A stretch of DNA of 36,822 nt, taken from Clostridium sp. GTDB lineage: Bacteria; Bacillota; Clostridia; Clostridiales; Clostridiaceae. The position numbers were made by a program, and so were the translations under genes. The stretch is taken from assembly GCF_026168755.1 (NCBI RefSeq), contig NZ_JAPFDR010000033.1:1-36822 (forward strand), given 5' to 3'. This document shows positions 36,092 to 36,822 of this stretch, piece by piece (positions within the stretch are counted from its first letter, which is position 1; each line of letters opens with the position of its first letter). The notes under the pieces are model-generated. The model was given only the letters and a program-made list of their open reading frames with translations, ran no database searches and was not told the origin of the DNA.

Positions 36092-36670
36092 TTATATATA
36101 CGCTTCTAAAATATTTTTAAATACTTTATTATGCTCTATATCCTTACTTAAACTTTGTATAACTCTTATTATTAACTCTTCGTTTATTTCTTTATTATTT
36201 AAAGCTATTCCAACTATATAGGCTTTTATTATTTTATAACTATTAATTAATATATTTATACTTAAATTTAAACTTTCTCCCCTATTGAATGGAATTAAAT
36301 CTTTAAATATCTGATTTACTAAATAATTTTCTAAAATATAAGAATATTTCTCTATTAAACTTAAAAGACTTTTATCATCATTTATTTGCTTTACAATATC
36401 ATTTACTTTTAAAATTTCTTTTTTATATTCTTTAACACATTCTTTTAATCTAACACTTCTTATATTTTTTATTAACTCTTCATCTAAAAGGCTTAAATAA
36501 AATTCATTGCTTTCATTTAAATCTAAAGTTTTTAAAGAATCAAAATCAATATTTCCTTCACTATACTCTTCTAAAATATCTTCTATTCCCTCAAAGTCTT
36601 TTTCATTATTATACTCTTCAATTTTATTAGTTAGTGTAAATTTTTCTACACTACTTCTCTTTTTAAATCT
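36092..36670 (-). pseudogene. 5'-truncated gene, C-terminal half of a FliB-type lysine-N-methylase (tentative)
   Basis: A 192-codon open frame, stop at 36092, with an in-frame TAA at 36671-36673 and no ATG, GTG or TTG start anywhere near its beginning. The sequence is typical coding sequence for this organism, ending with a coherent domain: NYLVNQIFKDLIPFNRGESL, YKIIKAYIVGIALNNKEI, EELIIRVIQSLSKDIEHN. This end resembles my recollection of the C-terminus of flagellin lysine-N-methylase (FliB) and related clostridial proteins; the N-terminal cysteine cluster of that family is missing. The break coincides with the apparent end of an insertion sequence, so I infer that the 5' half was cut off by that insertion. 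A terminator follows the stop. Confidence 0.55.
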
Positions 36671-36708
36671 TTATATATCACGGTTTCGCAAGTTTTTTTG
36701 TATAAAAA

Positions 36709-36784
36709 AACAACGACCCCCTAATTTCATGTTAAAATTGAATCTCTTACAAAACAAAAATAACCATGAAAGGATGTCGTTATT
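36709..36784 (+). promoter_or_regulatory. Leader hairpin masking the ribosome site of the presumed transposase
   Basis: Arm 36709-36733 (aacaacgac...catgtt) is an imperfect reverse complement of 36762-36784 (aaccatgaaaggatgtcg...). The right arm contains the AAAGGATG ribosome site of the GTG start at 36785. Such hairpins in several insertion sequences block translation of transcripts that read in from outside; that role here is inference. Confidence 0.45.
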
Positions 36785-36822
36785 GTGGATTCAATTATAA
36801 CCTATTTACTTATATATAATCA
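36785..36822 (+). CDS. Start of a presumed transposase, truncated by the window edge
   Basis: A GTG at 36785, with AAAGGA about ten bases upstream, opens a frame reading MDSIITYLLIYN that runs off the window after 12 codons. Its hydrophobic start and position behind a leader hairpin at the end of a broken gene suggest a transposase. Twelve residues are too few for a family call. An ATG at 36766 opens only 17 codons and is less likely. Confidence 0.35.
   Translation, partial: MDSIITYLLIYN

Larger units (their letters stand above)
36681..36822 (+). mobile_element. Probable left end of an insertion sequence, cut by the window edge
   Basis: At about 36671-36690 the coding sequence of the minus-strand methylase-like gene stops abruptly. 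The next 140 bases differ in character: a cggtttcgcaag start, an A/T run, a leader hairpin, then a plus-strand frame beginning GTG at 36785 and open to the edge. The boundary at 36681 is a guess; the terminal repeat cannot be confirmed without the other end. I cannot assign an IS family. Confidence 0.45.

Noticed and set aside
36766..36819. ATG-started 17-aa frame at the right edge with a CRYC motif
   Set aside because: It ends after 17 codons and its start lies inside the leader hairpin; the GTG frame at 36785 stays open to the edge and is better placed.
1..36822. CRISPR array, prophage or defence island
   Set aside because: No regularly spaced direct repeats, no integrase or phage structural genes, and no recognisable defence gene set; the NERD protein alone is not enough.

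Overview
The window is very AT-rich and reads as chromosome of a Firmicute of the Clostridium sensu stricto type. Three things point that way: strong AGGAGG/GGTGAT ribosome sites; a clostridial gene complement (membrane pyrophosphatase, HemZ, RecJ-like/apt/relA/dtd order, PbpC-type penicillin-binding protein, YtrA-type ABC operon); and short gaps between co-directional genes. Most genes lie on the minus strand. The plus-strand exceptions are a secreted amidase, a 51-aa zinc-ribbon protein, the ThrE-type exporter pair and a penicillin-binding protein. No rRNA, tRNA, prophage or CRISPR was seen.

Layout. 1-270 is one long imperfect palindrome abutting the stop of a minus-strand gene set (metallophosphoesterase, YmfI-type EF-P 5-aminopentanone reductase, hypothetical). 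Next come a secreted cysteine-rich amidase (+), a K+-dependent, probably Na+-pumping membrane pyrophosphatase (-), three tiny genes (6139-6784), a YgiQ-type radical SAM protein, a cell-wall amidase, exonuclease III, glyA, the split ThrE-type exporter (+) and a 47-aa Met/Lys-rich protein. The block 13778-25546 (all minus) is housekeeping: secD-secF with its own promoter and terminator, a degenerate RecJ-like protein, apt, then relA-dtd-MBL hydrolase-hemZ-hisS-aspS, which looks like one transcription unit ending at 13741-13766. topB and a divergent PBP3-type penicillin-binding protein follow.

30375-36822 is more accessory and shows decay. rnz has lost its central HxHxDH-encoding part and is frameshifted. 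A NERD/zinc-ribbon membrane protein and a GNAT acetyltransferase follow. Then comes a five-gene overlapping operon (ABC ATPase, permease, GntR regulator, ABC ATPase, permease) behind a strong promoter overlapped by ACAGTATATATACTGT-type sites. At the right edge, a gene resembling the C-terminal half of a FliB-type lysine-N-methylase has no start codon. It abuts what looks like the left end of an insertion sequence whose transposase runs off the window.

I did not find a clearly new multi-gene system. The best leads are the left-edge palindrome, the deleted rnz, the RecJ pseudoenzyme at the recJ locus, the IS/lysine-methylase junction and the unannotated small proteins.
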